From assembly GCA_038123715.1 (NCBI GenBank), contig JAYPAN010000001.1, positions 1 to 64,000 on the forward strand: DNA of 64,000 bases. The letters are read 5' to 3'. Each line of letters opens with the position of its first letter. Position 1 is the stretch's first letter. Position numbers and translations under genes: made by a program. Below are positions 25,491 through 34,059 of the stretch, in pieces. Under the pieces are notes generated by a model. That model had not been told where the DNA came from. It saw only the letters and a list, made by a program, of their open reading frames with translations, and did not search any database. The stretch is from JAYPAN01 sp038123715. GTDB taxonomy: Bacteria > Pseudomonadota > Alphaproteobacteria > RS24.

Positions 25491-26864
25491 ATGAGCAATA
25501 ATGTGAAGAACGGCAGCTTGCGCGCTTTTGGCGTTGTGATGGTGCTGGCACTGGGAGCGCATATGCCGGCACAGGCGGATAATGCGGCGCGTCTGGGCAA
25601 TGATTTGACGCCGGTCGGTGCTAATCCGAAGGCGTCGGCTGATGGCACAATTCCGGCTTGGACGGGCGGTCTGACCAAACCACCGGCGGGCTATCGCAAG
25701 GGCGATTACCATCCCGACCCTTATGGTGATGACAAGGTTTTGTTCACGATAAACAATCAAAATCTCGCTCAATATAAAAGCCGCCTGACACCGGGGCAGT
25801 TGGAATTATTCAAAAAATATCCCGACTACACCATGCCGGTCTATGCCACGCGGCGCAGTTGTGCCGTGCCGCCGCATGTCTATGAGGCGACCAAGCGCAA
25901 TGCCACACAGGCACGCCTGACCGAGGATGGCAATAATGTGGAAAACGCATGGGTTGGCTATCCTTTTCCTGTGCCGCCCTCAGCCAAAGCCGTTTACTGG
26001 AATCATAATTTCCATTTTCAAGGCTATCGCAGTTCGGCCAAAACCATTGGCGGCACAATTTATCCAAGCGGTTCGTGGTCGCGGGTTGAGCGTCAAGACA
26101 AACGCTATGTTCATTATGCCGACCCGCAAAATATCGGGCGCGATTTGGACAATGTGCAATATGAATGGATGGGTATATGGACGGCGCCGCCTCGCATGAA
26201 CGGGTCGGGTTTTACCGCCAAAAACTATATCAATCAGGTCGCACAGCCGCGCGACGGCTTTGTGTTCCGGCCTGAAACCCGCAAAGTAGCGCGCGCGCCA
26301 AGCAGCAGTTTTACCCATGATGCGCCGCTGACATCGGCTGAGGGCTTGCGTTATTCCAATAATATGTTCGGCTTTAGCGGCGCGCCCGACCGCTATGAAT
26401 GGGAGCTGAAAGGAAAGCGCGAAGTCTATATTCCCTATAATCCCTATCGCGCCTTGCAGGCGGATGTGAGGCCGCAAGATTTGTTGACCGCGCGTTTTTT
26501 GAACCGCGATTATATGCGCTATGAATTGCACCGTGTCTGGGAGGTTGAACTGACCGCCAAGCCGAACACCAATCCTACCCATCCGCGCCGGATTATGTAT
26601 TTTGACGAGGATAGCTGGATTATTGTCGGCGCCGAACTCTATGGTCATGATGGCACGCTCAAGCGTTTTCAGGAGGCTTTTGTAAAAAACTATTACGAAG
26701 TGCCGACCTGCATTTTCGATTTTGATGTCATGTATGATTTCGAGTCCGGACGCTATAATATTGACCATTTGAAATTGGGCAATGGGCCAGCCAATATGGA
26801 TAATGCAAAAGTCAGGCCGCGTGATTTCGGCTCATCGGCTTTGCGTCGCGCGATTTCCCGCTAG
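25491..26864 (+). CDS. DUF1329 family secreted protein
   Basis: A 457-residue protein with a signal peptide (hydrophobic residues about 13-30, ending MPAQADNAA) belonging to the DUF1329 family. Seen are the early LTPVGANPKASADGTIPAWTGG, YKSRLTPGQLELFKKYPDY, and the late PRRIMYFDEDSWIIVGAELYG. The fold is thought to resemble LolA/LolB lipoprotein carriers. Members often sit beside DUF1302 and RND (MMPL) genes in organisms that degrade steroids or hydrocarbons; neither partner is visible here. The start at 25491 has GGGGAGGA upstream. Function is unproven; handling of hydrophobic compounds at the outer membrane is inference. Confidence 0.85.
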   Translation: MSNNVKNGSLRAFGVVMVLALGAHMPAQADNAARLGNDLTPVGANPKASADGTIPAWTGGLTKPPAGYRKGDYHPDPYGDDKVLFTINNQNLAQYKSRLTPGQLELFKKYPDYTMPVYATRRSCAVPPHVYEATKRNATQARLTEDGNNVENAWVGYPFPVPPSAKAVYWNHNFHFQGYRSSAKTIGGTIYPSGSWSRVERQDKRYVHYADPQNIGRDLDNVQYEWMGIWTAPPRMNGSGFTAKNYINQVAQPRDGFVFRPETRKVARAPSSSFTHDAPLTSAEGLRYSNNMFGFSGAPDRYEWELKGKREVYIPYNPYRALQADVRPQDLLTARFLNRDYMRYELHRVWEVELTAKPNTNPTHPRRIMYFDEDSWIIVGAELYGHDGTLKRFQEAFVKNYYEVPTCIFDFDVMYDFESGRYNIDHLKLGNGPANMDNAKVRPRDFGSSALRRAISR

Positions 26865-26884
26865 CCGGTTGGAGAGAGTAACGG

Positions 26885-27493
26885 GTGCATCTGCCAATTG
26901 ATATTGAGACGGTCAAAGGCTTTCTTGACCCGCGAGAAGGCCTCGCGCTGGCTGAGGCGGCGGCCTCGGTCGTGCATTTGGGGGCGGCGGTAGAAATTGG
27001 CAGCTATTGTGGCAAGTCCACTGTCTATTTGGGCAGTGCGCTGAAACATGCAGGCGGGGTCTTGCTGGCTATTGACCATCATCGCGGCTCGGAGGAAAAC
27101 CAGCCGGGCGAGGAATATCACGACCCGGATCTAGCCGACGGGCAGGGCGGTATGTCCTCATTGACCTTGTTTCGTGACACGCTGTGCCGCGCCGGACTGG
27201 AAGATGTTGTGGTGCCGGTGGTTGCGCCATCTGCTTTGGCGGCGCGCGCCCTGCAAGGCGGCTTCGGCTTTGTATTTATTGATGGCGGCCATTCCATGCC
27301 TGCCGCGCTGGCCGATTATCGCAATTGGGCGGGGCGTATTGTGACAGGCGGCATATTGGCTATTCATGATGTGTTTCCAAATGTGGCCGATGGCGGGCGA
27401 CCGCCGCATGAGATTTACAAGCTGGCGCTTCATTCGGGCATGTTTCAAGAGGAAGGCGCGGTGGCTTCCCTGCGCTTGTTGCGCCGCCTATAG
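26885..27493 (+). CDS. Class I SAM-dependent methyltransferase (Methyltransf_24 type)
   Basis: A 202-residue protein with a GTG start preceded by GGAGAGAG. The SAM-binding motif is VEIGSYCGKSTVYLGSAL (about 37-54), followed by an acidic strand end LLAIDHHRGSEE and the catalytic-region FVFIDGGHSMPAALADYRNW, as in small O-methyltransferases. It converges on the alpha/alpha-barrel gene with a 6-bp overlap of the 3' ends. Together with the three minus-strand genes beyond, it looks like part of a glycan or glycolipid modification cassette. The substrate is unknown. Confidence 0.75.
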   Translation: MHLPIDIETVKGFLDPREGLALAEAAASVVHLGAAVEIGSYCGKSTVYLGSALKHAGGVLLAIDHHRGSEENQPGEEYHDPDLADGQGGMSSLTLFRDTLCRAGLEDVVVPVVAPSALAARALQGGFGFVFIDGGHSMPAALADYRNWAGRIVTGGILAIHDVFPNVADGGRPPHEIYKLALHSGMFQEEGAVASLRLLRRL

Positions 27494-28549
27494 GATTGTG
27501 CCACGGGCGGTCAGCACATGGCAGGCGGGGGTGATTTCATGCACCGCATCATGCGCCAGCAGCACAGCGCCTGCCGTCCATGCCGGTCGCTCCACCGGCC
27601 AAAAGACGTGCTGTTCCACTTGCATCCCCATCCAGTAAGCGCCGGTTTCATCGCGGAAGCGGTCGAGATTAGCCAACATGGCCGCCGCCTTATTGCGCGC
27701 GCCCTGCGCGACCAGCGCCATGACCAGCTCCGCCGTTTCCGCCACTGTCACCCAAGGTTCATTAGTGACGCAACGACAACCAAAGCCGTCAATGACAAAT
27801 GTTTCCCAGCGTGCGGCCAGTCGGTCATCGCCCGCCTCAACCGACAGCGCGCCCGACAGCACCGGATAATACCAATCCATTGAATAGCGGGTTTTGGCGT
27901 CCCAAGTCCGGTCAAAGCGTTCCCGCCTATGCGCCAGCGCGTTGCCGAGCTTTTCACGCGCCTGCTGCCAGCCATCAACCGCTTCGCCCATTACGGCGGC
28001 CAGCCTTATCGCGCAGCCAAGGCTTTTATAGATTGAGCTATTGCCGGTCAGCAGCGCGTCTTCTTCCGGCGTGTTGGCATCGCGCGCCGTCCAGCGAATA
28101 TCGCCTTCGGGATATTGCAGCGCGACGACAAAATCAATCGCCGCTTTCATGCATGGCCAATAGGCGGCGATATAGTCGCGGTCATCATGCAGGCTGTAAT
28201 GATGCCACAGCGCGGTGGCTATATAGGCGATGAAATTCGTGTCGCGCACCTTATTGCCGGTATCCATGCCCTTGGTGGTGAATTGATGCAATTCCTCGTC
28301 AATCGGCACGGCGCTGCCCAATTGGCCAATCCATGACCCATCGGGCAATTGGCTGTTTTTGAGATAGGCGAAAGCGTTTTCAGCGGCGGCGCGTTCTCCA
28401 AGCAGGTTCAGTCCCATTGCCGCTTCCAGATGATTCCAAGGGTCAATCACCCCATTTTTGAACCAAGGTATCGCGCCATCGGTATTTTGCAGCCGCAATA
28501 TGGTCTGTCGCGCGCCGTCAAAATAAGGGTCGGCGAAATCAGCTGTCAC
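27488..28549 (-). CDS. Alpha/alpha-barrel protein annotated as prenyltransferase/terpene-cyclase-like
   Basis: A 353-residue protein built of repeated helical hairpins (LQNTDGAIPWFKNG, LKNSQLPDGSWIG, LQYPEGDIRW), the QxxDGSW-like repeats seen in (alpha/alpha)6 barrels such as squalene-hopene cyclases, prenyltransferases and some glycosidases. No DxDD cyclase motif is visible, so a true cyclase is unlikely; a glucosidase-like or glycan-binding role fits the neighbouring glycosyltransferase better. It overlaps the upstream methyltransferase gene by 4 bp and is the last gene of the minus-strand operon. Confidence 0.6.
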   Translation of the reverse strand: MTADFADPYFDGARQTILRLQNTDGAIPWFKNGVIDPWNHLEAAMGLNLLGERAAAENAFAYLKNSQLPDGSWIGQLGSAVPIDEELHQFTTKGMDTGNKVRDTNFIAYIATALWHHYSLHDDRDYIAAYWPCMKAAIDFVVALQYPEGDIRWTARDANTPEEDALLTGNSSIYKSLGCAIRLAAVMGEAVDGWQQAREKLGNALAHRRERFDRTWDAKTRYSMDWYYPVLSGALSVEAGDDRLAARWETFVIDGFGCRCVTNEPWVTVAETAELVMALVAQGARNKAAAMLANLDRFRDETGAYWMGMQVEQHVFWPVERPAWTAGAVLLAHDAVHEITPACHVLTARGTIL

Positions 28550-29304
28550 CGGCTCGCCCCGTTTATCTCCGGCTGGTCATTATTTGCTGCCGGCTTGTCG
28601 AAATAAAACACAATGCTCTTGCCCATAAGCGGGTCGGCCAGGGCAGAGACGGCGCGCAGCCAAAGCGGGTTTTGCAAAATCTCTTTTTCAAGCAATTTTT
28701 TATAAGCGCACACAAAGAAATTGGTTTCATTGGTGACGCCAACCGCGCATTTCAGCCACCAATAGGGGCTGTGCAGCCCATGTGCCAAATGTTTGCGGTC
28801 AAAGACAAACCCCATTGCCTCAAATTCGCGGCGCAAAGCACCCTGTTTGAAAATCCGCACATGCCCGCCCGGCGTGTTGTAATAGGCTTCCGACAGCATC
28901 CAGCAAATGCGCTCCGGCCAGCCATGCGGCACGGATATGCCGATACGCCCGCCGGGCTTCACCACGCGCCAGATTTCTGTCATGGCGGCCTGATAATCGG
29001 GAATATGCTCCAATACTTCCGAGCAAATCAGCCGGTCGAAACTGTCATCGGGAAAGGGCAGGGACAGCGCGTCCCCAACCATCAGTGAATAACGGCGCGT
29101 CGGGCCGGTTTCCGGCTGCAAAACCGGATGGCTCTGGAACCCCGCACGGGTGATTTGCACATCTTCAAAACCCAAATCCAGCCCGACCGTGTGGCATTGG
29201 CGTGTGGCATAAGCCGCGTGGGAATGGCGGCCATGACCGCAGCCCAAATCAAGAAAATGCTGGCCGTCTTCAAGGCGAAGCGTATCAAGTTTAATCGTCT
29301 GCAT
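28546..29304 (-). CDS. Class I SAM-dependent methyltransferase (Methyltransf_11 type)
   Basis: A 252-residue protein with a textbook SAM fold: motif I FLDLGCGHGRHSHAA (residues 17-31), acidic GLDLG, then GDALSLPFPDDSFDRLICSEVLEHI and VKPGGRIGISVP. The C-terminal part has a hydrophobic stretch (YWWLKCAVGVTNE) and KKLLEKEIL. It lies 3 bp after the glycosyltransferase stop and overlaps the next gene by 4 bp, so it is a middle gene of a three-gene operon. The acceptor is unknown; a sugar or glycolipid is suggested by the context. Confidence 0.8.
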   Translation of the reverse strand: MQTIKLDTLRLEDGQHFLDLGCGHGRHSHAAYATRQCHTVGLDLGFEDVQITRAGFQSHPVLQPETGPTRRYSLMVGDALSLPFPDDSFDRLICSEVLEHIPDYQAAMTEIWRVVKPGGRIGISVPHGWPERICWMLSEAYYNTPGGHVRIFKQGALRREFEAMGFVFDRKHLAHGLHSPYWWLKCAVGVTNETNFFVCAYKKLLEKEILQNPLWLRAVSALADPLMGKSIVFYFDKPAANNDQPEINGASR

Positions 29305-29307
29305 GGT

Positions 29308-30621
29308 CTATGCGGGGCTGGTGCTTGCGTGGCGGGCGATGGTGTCACGATAGAGCGCGACCACTTCACGGGCGCAACGCTCCCATTTGAAACTGTCTAG
29401 AATATGCTGGCGGCCTTTTTGCGACATGGCAGCGCGTTTGTCGGGGTCGTTCAGCAAGCTGTCAATGGCTTCGGCCAAGGCGGCCGGATTGGAATGTGGC
29501 ACAATAATGCCAGCATTGCCGACAACTTCGGGCAGCGAGCCGCCATCCGTGGCAATCAATGGCACACCGCAAGACAGCGCCTCACCGGCGGGAAAGCCGA
29601 AGCCTTCATAGACGGAAGGCGAAATGGCAATGGTCGCTTCGGCATAGAGGTCGCGTATTTTCTCGCCGGAAAGGCCGGAGATGAATTGCACGCGGTCACG
29701 AATGCCGAGCCGGTTCAACTCATCCATTGTCTGCCCCTCGCGCAGGCGTCCCACGACCAGCAATTCAAGGTCTTTATGGGTTTGCAGCAAATGGTGATAG
29801 GCGCGGATAAGATAAATCAGCCCTTTAAGTGGCACATCGGCGCTGGCTGTGACCACCAGCCGGTTGGTCTTGCGGATGATATGCGGTTGCGGGGTGAATA
29901 ATTCATGGTCAATGCCGTGATGAATACGCACCATGCGCTCCATTGGCACATCGAAATCGCGATGCACATCACGCTTGGTGCTGTCGGACACCACAATTAA
30001 CGGGTCGAGCGCGCGCGCCACTTTCATCTGCATATTGAGGAAAGAATACCAGCGCCATTTCAGAAACTTCATATGCGGCCATTTTGCATGGGCAATATCA
30101 ATGCGCCTGTCCATGGTAATCGGGTGATGAATTGTGCCGACCACCGGCAAGCCCATATCACGCACATCCAGCATGCCATAACACAATGTTTGATTGTCAT
30201 GCATAATGTCGTAATCGCCAATTTTATCGCGCATATAGGCGGCCATGCGCTGCCCGAATGTATAGGGTTCGGGAAAGCCGCCCCAATTATGGCTCCACCA
30301 TTCAAACCGGTCTGTCGGATCGCGCAGAATATCCATAGTCACGCAAGAAATCGGGTTTTCGCGCGCATACATATCGAGCGACGGCAATTTTATCAGGCCG
30401 ACACGCGGGTCAAGCTCAGGATAGGGCGGGCCGGAAATCACATCAACATGATGACCTAAATCGACCAGAGCCTTTGAAATCAGCCGCATGTAAATGCCCT
30501 GACCGCCCGTATGCGGGTCGCTGCGATAGCTGGGCAGGAGAATCCGCAACTGCGCGTCATCGCGGGTCGGGTCAATGGGCGAGGCCGGTGTATTGGCGGA
30601 AATCTGTTCCGGCTTGTTCAT
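29308..30621 (-). CDS. Glycosyltransferase family 4
   Basis: A 437-residue GT-B fold retaining glycosyltransferase. The N-terminal domain has LLPSYRSDPHTGGQGIYMRLIS (about residues 29-50) and the C-terminal domain has the GT4 donor-binding pattern SPSVYEGFGFPAGEALSCGVPLIATDGGSLPEVVG with the EX7E glutamates. Such enzymes use nucleotide-sugar donors in the cytoplasm to build glycolipids or polysaccharides. It leads an operon with a methyltransferase and an alpha/alpha-barrel protein. The 5' end is 81 bp from the epoxide hydrolase stop codon. Confidence 0.88.
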   Translation of the reverse strand: MNKPEQISANTPASPIDPTRDDAQLRILLPSYRSDPHTGGQGIYMRLISKALVDLGHHVDVISGPPYPELDPRVGLIKLPSLDMYARENPISCVTMDILRDPTDRFEWWSHNWGGFPEPYTFGQRMAAYMRDKIGDYDIMHDNQTLCYGMLDVRDMGLPVVGTIHHPITMDRRIDIAHAKWPHMKFLKWRWYSFLNMQMKVARALDPLIVVSDSTKRDVHRDFDVPMERMVRIHHGIDHELFTPQPHIIRKTNRLVVTASADVPLKGLIYLIRAYHHLLQTHKDLELLVVGRLREGQTMDELNRLGIRDRVQFISGLSGEKIRDLYAEATIAISPSVYEGFGFPAGEALSCGVPLIATDGGSLPEVVGNAGIIVPHSNPAALAEAIDSLLNDPDKRAAMSQKGRQHILDSFKWERCAREVVALYRDTIARHASTSPA

Positions 30622-30702
30622 TTTCCCACCTCTTTTGGCCTACTCGCGGGCGCACTATAATCTGCCATGCCTTGCGGCTCAAGCCTTTGAAATATAAATG
30701 CT

Positions 30703-31713
30703 CTAGGCGGAAAAGCGACGTGTCAGCCAGTCGCACATCAGGGCAGCCAGTTGCTCGGGCTGCTCATTTTGTGTCCAGTGACCGCAATTGTCGATGATAT
30801 GGGTTTCTAAGTCTTTGATATATTTTGGCATATTCACTGCCATGTCTGGCGGCAACACGCGGTCATTGGCGGCGCAAATCATCAGGGAAGGATGGTCAAC
30901 CTTATTCTCAAAATCGGCGCTCAATTCCCAATTGCGCGAAAAATTGCGATACCAGTTAATACCGCCGCGAAAACCATTGCGCGCCATGCCGTCGCGGAAA
31001 TAGGCAAAATCTTCAGTATCGAATAATTCAACGCCCGGCCAGCTTGTCTCGTCTGTATTGACCAATTTCAACAGTGCGACATTGAGATAATCGGCTTCGT
31101 GTTTTTTGAATTCTTCCGGATTGCTTGCCGGGGCATCGGCCTCGCTGCGGCGATATAAAAAGCGCAATGTGCGGGCAATATCGGCTTCAAACACTGCTTC
31201 GGCTTTGCCGTAATCCTGAAATTGCACAATATAGAAATCATCTGTGTAAGCACCGCGAAACGCCTCAATCGGGTCAATGGTCAGGCGCGGAATATAGGGT
31301 GTGTTGACACCGACCAGCCCTGCGATGCGGTTTGGATGGTAAAAGGGCATGCTCCATATCAAAATGCCGCCCCAGTCATGGCCGACGAAAACAGCCTTTT
31401 CGAGACCATAAGCATCGAGCAAATGAGCCAGGTCGCCGCATAAATGCGGCATGTCATAAAGCGGGATGCCGGTTTCGTCGCCCGCATCATTCAGCGCCGG
31501 GCCGGTATAGCCATAGCCGCGTTGCTCCGGCACCAGCACATGAAATCCGGCGGCGACCAGCGGGGCAACAATATGCCGCCAGCTATAGGCCAGTTCCGGC
31601 CAGCCGTGACACAGCACAATTGACGGGCGGTCGTCGCGCGGCGTGCCAGCTTCAAACACCGCCATGCGTAAATCCGGTAAATCAACATGGTTCGGCGCAT
31701 GCCAGTCAATCAT
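30703..31713 (-). CDS. Alpha/beta hydrolase, epoxide hydrolase-like
   Basis: A 336-residue alpha/beta hydrolase. The oxyanion HGWPE (about 35-39), nucleophile aspartate in GHDWGG (about 113-118), lid-region tyrosines (DDFYIVQFQ, NWYRNF) and the catalytic histidine in NCGHWTQNEQP form the pattern of soluble epoxide hydrolases. An epoxide or haloalkane substrate fits; the tyrosines favour epoxides. AAGGGGAG precedes the ATG. It complements the nearby monooxygenase and alcohol dehydrogenase in handling oxidised hydrophobic compounds, though this link is inference. Confidence 0.85.
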   Translation of the reverse strand: MIDWHAPNHVDLPDLRMAVFEAGTPRDDRPSIVLCHGWPELAYSWRHIVAPLVAAGFHVLVPEQRGYGYTGPALNDAGDETGIPLYDMPHLCGDLAHLLDAYGLEKAVFVGHDWGGILIWSMPFYHPNRIAGLVGVNTPYIPRLTIDPIEAFRGAYTDDFYIVQFQDYGKAEAVFEADIARTLRFLYRRSEADAPASNPEEFKKHEADYLNVALLKLVNTDETSWPGVELFDTEDFAYFRDGMARNGFRGGINWYRNFSRNWELSADFENKVDHPSLMICAANDRVLPPDMAVNMPKYIKDLETHIIDNCGHWTQNEQPEQLAALMCDWLTRRFSA

Positions 31714-31776
31714 ATCGCAATCTCCCCTTCTTGCGGGTAGCGAAACTATAGCCTTGCCAGCAAAATTGCAAATTGT

Positions 31777-31989
31777 TCAGCCGCCGCGCGCGCCACCGAC
31801 AAAATCAATAATTTGGCAGGGGGCGGGCTTGTTTCCGCGCTTTTGTCGATCTGACCGCTTGTTGGTATGCGCCGAGCGATAATCGGCCAGCCAAACCAAT
31901 TTCCGATTGGTCATTTCGGTCGCAGTGTCGGCAAGCCGATTGGCGAGAAATTCAGCCAGAAATTCAGAAGGTGCGTGAAAGCGGGTCAT
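31777..31989 (-). CDS. Small basic hypothetical protein, putatively iron-regulated
   Basis: A 70-residue protein starting MTRFHAPSEFLAEFLANRLA, followed by a basic middle (NRKLVWLADYRSAHTNKRSD) and a C-terminal CQIIDFVGGARGG. I do not recognise it. It has no signal peptide or membrane segment. ATG 31989 has GAGGAT about 8 bases upstream on the minus strand. Its promoter at 32036-32065 is close to the sigma-70 consensus and is overlapped by a Fur-box-like sequence, so regulation by iron is plausible. Confidence 0.55.
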   Translation of the reverse strand: MTRFHAPSEFLAEFLANRLADTATEMTNRKLVWLADYRSAHTNKRSDRQKRGNKPAPCQIIDFVGGARGG

Positions 31990-32032
31990 GCCAATATCCT
32001 CTTTGCTTATGGCCTTGCATGCTTCATTATTG

Positions 32033-32065
32033 TTAATAATAATCATTCGCAATAAAGATTGTCAA
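32033..32065 (-). promoter_or_regulatory. Sigma-70 promoter overlapped by a Fur-box-like site
   Basis: On the minus strand, TTGACA (32065-32060) and TATTAT (32041-32036) are spaced by 18 bp, about 47 bp upstream of the start codon of the small protein at 31777-31989. Overlapping the -10 element is ATTGCGAATGATTATTATTA (32053-32034), similar to the classical Fur box GATAATGATAATCATTATC. Binding there would block RNA polymerase under iron-replete conditions. The promoter is well supported by sequence; the Fur assignment is inference, because many alphaproteobacteria use Irr or RirA. Confidence 0.55.
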
Positions 32066-32099
32066 GCGTCAATCACCATTCCCGATTATCCCCATTTGA

Positions 32100-33104
32100 T
32101 TATCCCCATAAGGCCGGTTCGGGCGGTTGAATGACACCTTTTTCATAGGCCAGACCGTTTTCGCGGTCGCGCTCCAGCCAAAGTGGCCCATCCAAATCGA
32201 CATAATCGGCCAATTGCCCAACCAGATGCGCCGGTGCCATAGAAAGCGAAGTGGCGACCATGCAGCCGACCATAATGTTCAGCCCGTGGCGGCGCGCGGT
32301 GGCCGCCATTTCCAGCGCTTCGGTCAGGCCGCCGGTTTTGTCAATTTTAATGTTGACCCAATCATAAAGCTTGGCGAGGTCTGCAATATCGGCGCTTTCA
32401 TGGGCGCTTTCATCGGCGCAAAAGGGCAGGTCAATGGCGGCCAGCGCGGCTTGTTGCGCCTCCGGCACGGGCTGTTCGAAAAACCTGATATTGTAATCGG
32501 CCAACCGGTCGGCATAGCGCGCCAATTCCTCAACCTGCCAGCCCTCATTGACATCAACAATCATTTCCGCATCCGGTCTTGCCTGTCGCAATTCGGTCAA
32601 TCGGGTCAAATCGGCAGCAAAGCCGTCGCGCCCGCCCAATTTTATTTTCAGTAAAGGCCAGTCAGCCGCTTTGGCTGCGGCGCGTGCCATTTTGTCGGGC
32701 GCATCAATGACAATGGTCAAAGCGGTGGTCAGCGCTTCCGGCCTTGCCATGCCGGCCAATTGCCAAACCGCTTGACCGCTTTGCTTGGCCTGCAAATCCC
32801 ACAGCGCGCAATCAACGGCGGCGCGCGCTGCCCCCGGCAATATGGCTTCGCCAAGCTGCGCCCGCGTCATACCGGCTTCGATTTGCGGTTGCAGGGTCTC
32901 AATCGCCGCCGAGACAGTTTCAATCGACTCGCCATAGCGGCGATAGGGAACCGCCTCACCGCGCCCGCAAAAGCCGTTCTCGCTCAGCGTGACGCGCACC
33001 AATTCGGCGCTGATTTTACTGCCGCGCGCAATCTCAAAACGCCGCGCCAAAGGCCAGCTTTCAATTTCCAGAACCATTTTGCGGCTTGATGCGGTGGGCT
33101 GCAT
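32100..33104 (-). CDS. Dipeptide epimerase / N-acetyl-glutamate racemase-like (enolase superfamily)
   Basis: A 334-residue enolase-superfamily enzyme of the Ala-Glu epimerase group. The first catalytic lysine lies in LLKIKLGG; metal ligands are VDVNEGW, FFEQPVP and CADESAH; the second lysine is in VNIKIDKTGGL, followed by GCMVATSLSMAPA. The group epimerises L-Ala-D/L-Glu dipeptides from murein recycling; some marine alphaproteobacterial members (DgcA) racemise N-acetyl-D-glutamate for D-amino acid use. The usual partner DgcN is not adjacent, so I keep the general name. AGGAAA precedes the ATG. Confidence 0.8.
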   Translation of the reverse strand: MQPTASSRKMVLEIESWPLARRFEIARGSKISAELVRVTLSENGFCGRGEAVPYRRYGESIETVSAAIETLQPQIEAGMTRAQLGEAILPGAARAAVDCALWDLQAKQSGQAVWQLAGMARPEALTTALTIVIDAPDKMARAAAKAADWPLLKIKLGGRDGFAADLTRLTELRQARPDAEMIVDVNEGWQVEELARYADRLADYNIRFFEQPVPEAQQAALAAIDLPFCADESAHESADIADLAKLYDWVNIKIDKTGGLTEALEMAATARRHGLNIMVGCMVATSLSMAPAHLVGQLADYVDLDGPLWLERDRENGLAYEKGVIQPPEPALWG

Positions 33105-33209
33105 GGGCTGTTTCCTGTCTGTTTTACAGTGACACTATGACGCCAACTCGCCCTTGCCCTCAAGCGTAATTTCTTTATAAATAACCGCCGAAACCTAAGG
33201 GAGCGACCA

Positions 33210-33530
33210 ATGGCAAAAATTACATATATCGAACATGACGGCACACAGCATGTGCATGAAGGCGAAGACGGCATGACCGTGATGGAAGTCGCGATTAAAA
33301 ACTCTGTGCCGGGCATTGACGCTGATTGCGGCGGTGCTTGCGCTTGCGCGACTTGCCATGTCTATGTTGATGAAAACTGGTTGGGCAAAGTCGGTGAACG
33401 CACGGAAATGGAAGAAGACATGCTGGATTTCGCCTTTGAGGTTCAGGACAATTCGCGCCTTTCCTGCCAAATCAAAGTCAGTGGCCAGATTGACGGACTG
33501 GTTGTCACCATGCCGGAAAAGCAGTTTTAA
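33210..33530 (+). CDS. 2Fe-2S ferredoxin (adrenodoxin type)
   Basis: A 106-residue ferredoxin. Three cluster cysteines are in CGGACACATCHVYV, with an extra one in the same loop, and the fourth is in RLSCQIKV. The N-terminal half has the usual beta-grasp pattern and the C-terminus the VTMPEKQF end typical of bacterial Fdx VI-type proteins that serve cytochromes P450 or Fe-S assembly. AGGGAG precedes the ATG. A ferredoxin-NADP reductase gene lies 530 bp downstream and could be its redox partner. The 3' end overlaps the chorismate mutase gene by 4 bp. Confidence 0.93.
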   Translation: MAKITYIEHDGTQHVHEGEDGMTVMEVAIKNSVPGIDADCGGACACATCHVYVDENWLGKVGERTEMEEDMLDFAFEVQDNSRLSCQIKVSGQIDGLVVTMPEKQF

Positions 33531-33838
33531 CGGCGGTCAAAAACCGATAATTCATAGGCGATGGAGCTTTCAATAAGCTGTCGCCAGACCGGCTCGGCAA
33601 TCTCTGCCGCCAGCCCTTCTTTCTGCGCGGTTTCCAGAACAAGGCGCACCACTTCCTCAATACGCGCCGGATCGCGCACTTGGTCGCGGCGTGGTTTGAC
33701 CTGACCGGCAGCGGCAATCAATTTTTGGCGTTGTGCCAGCAGCCGCACCAAATCGCGGTCAAGCCGGTCAATCTGCGCGCGTATATTGGTCATTTCCGGG
33801 CAAGGAACGGGCGCCCTTTGCATTTCATCTGTCATCAT
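33527..33838 (-). CDS. Chorismate mutase, AroQ class
   Basis: A 103-residue stand-alone AroQ-type mutase converting chorismate to prephenate for phenylalanine and tyrosine. The helix-1 pattern IRAQIDRLDRDLVRLLAQRQKLI carries the active-site arginine, and DPARIEEVVRLV follows with the second catalytic helix. AGGACA precedes ATG 33838, and a second ATG follows immediately. It converges on the ferredoxin gene with a 4-bp overlap. No other aromatic amino acid genes are nearby. Confidence 0.88.
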   Translation of the reverse strand: MMTDEMQRAPVPCPEMTNIRAQIDRLDRDLVRLLAQRQKLIAAAGQVKPRRDQVRDPARIEEVVRLVLETAQKEGLAAEIAEPVWRQLIESSIAYELSVFDRR

Positions 33839-34012
33839 TGCGTGTCCTGGCGATATCCATTTGCGGCATAGGCCTTTTCCCTATCCGATATTGGGCGCAA
33901 TGCCCAGCGCGAAAGCTGCGGCAAAAGGCTGCAAAACATTCGCGTCGAGCAAATTATATATTGCCAAGCAAGGTGTAAACGCCTATTAACCGCATATCAG
34001 ATGTTAAATTAT

Positions 34013-34041
34013 TTAATATACATAAAAAAAATGTATATTAA
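34013..34041. promoter_or_regulatory. Perfect 11-bp inverted repeat upstream of ferredoxin-NADP reductase
   Basis: TTAATATACAT (34013-34023) and ATGTATATTAA (34031-34041) are exact inverted copies separated by seven A residues. The repeat lies 18 bp before the start codon at 34060. It could be an operator for a dimeric regulator overlapping the promoter, or a 5' leader hairpin. Sequence alone does not decide, and no known consensus fits clearly. Confidence 0.5.
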
Positions 34042-34059
34042 GCCTAACGGGAGATACCC

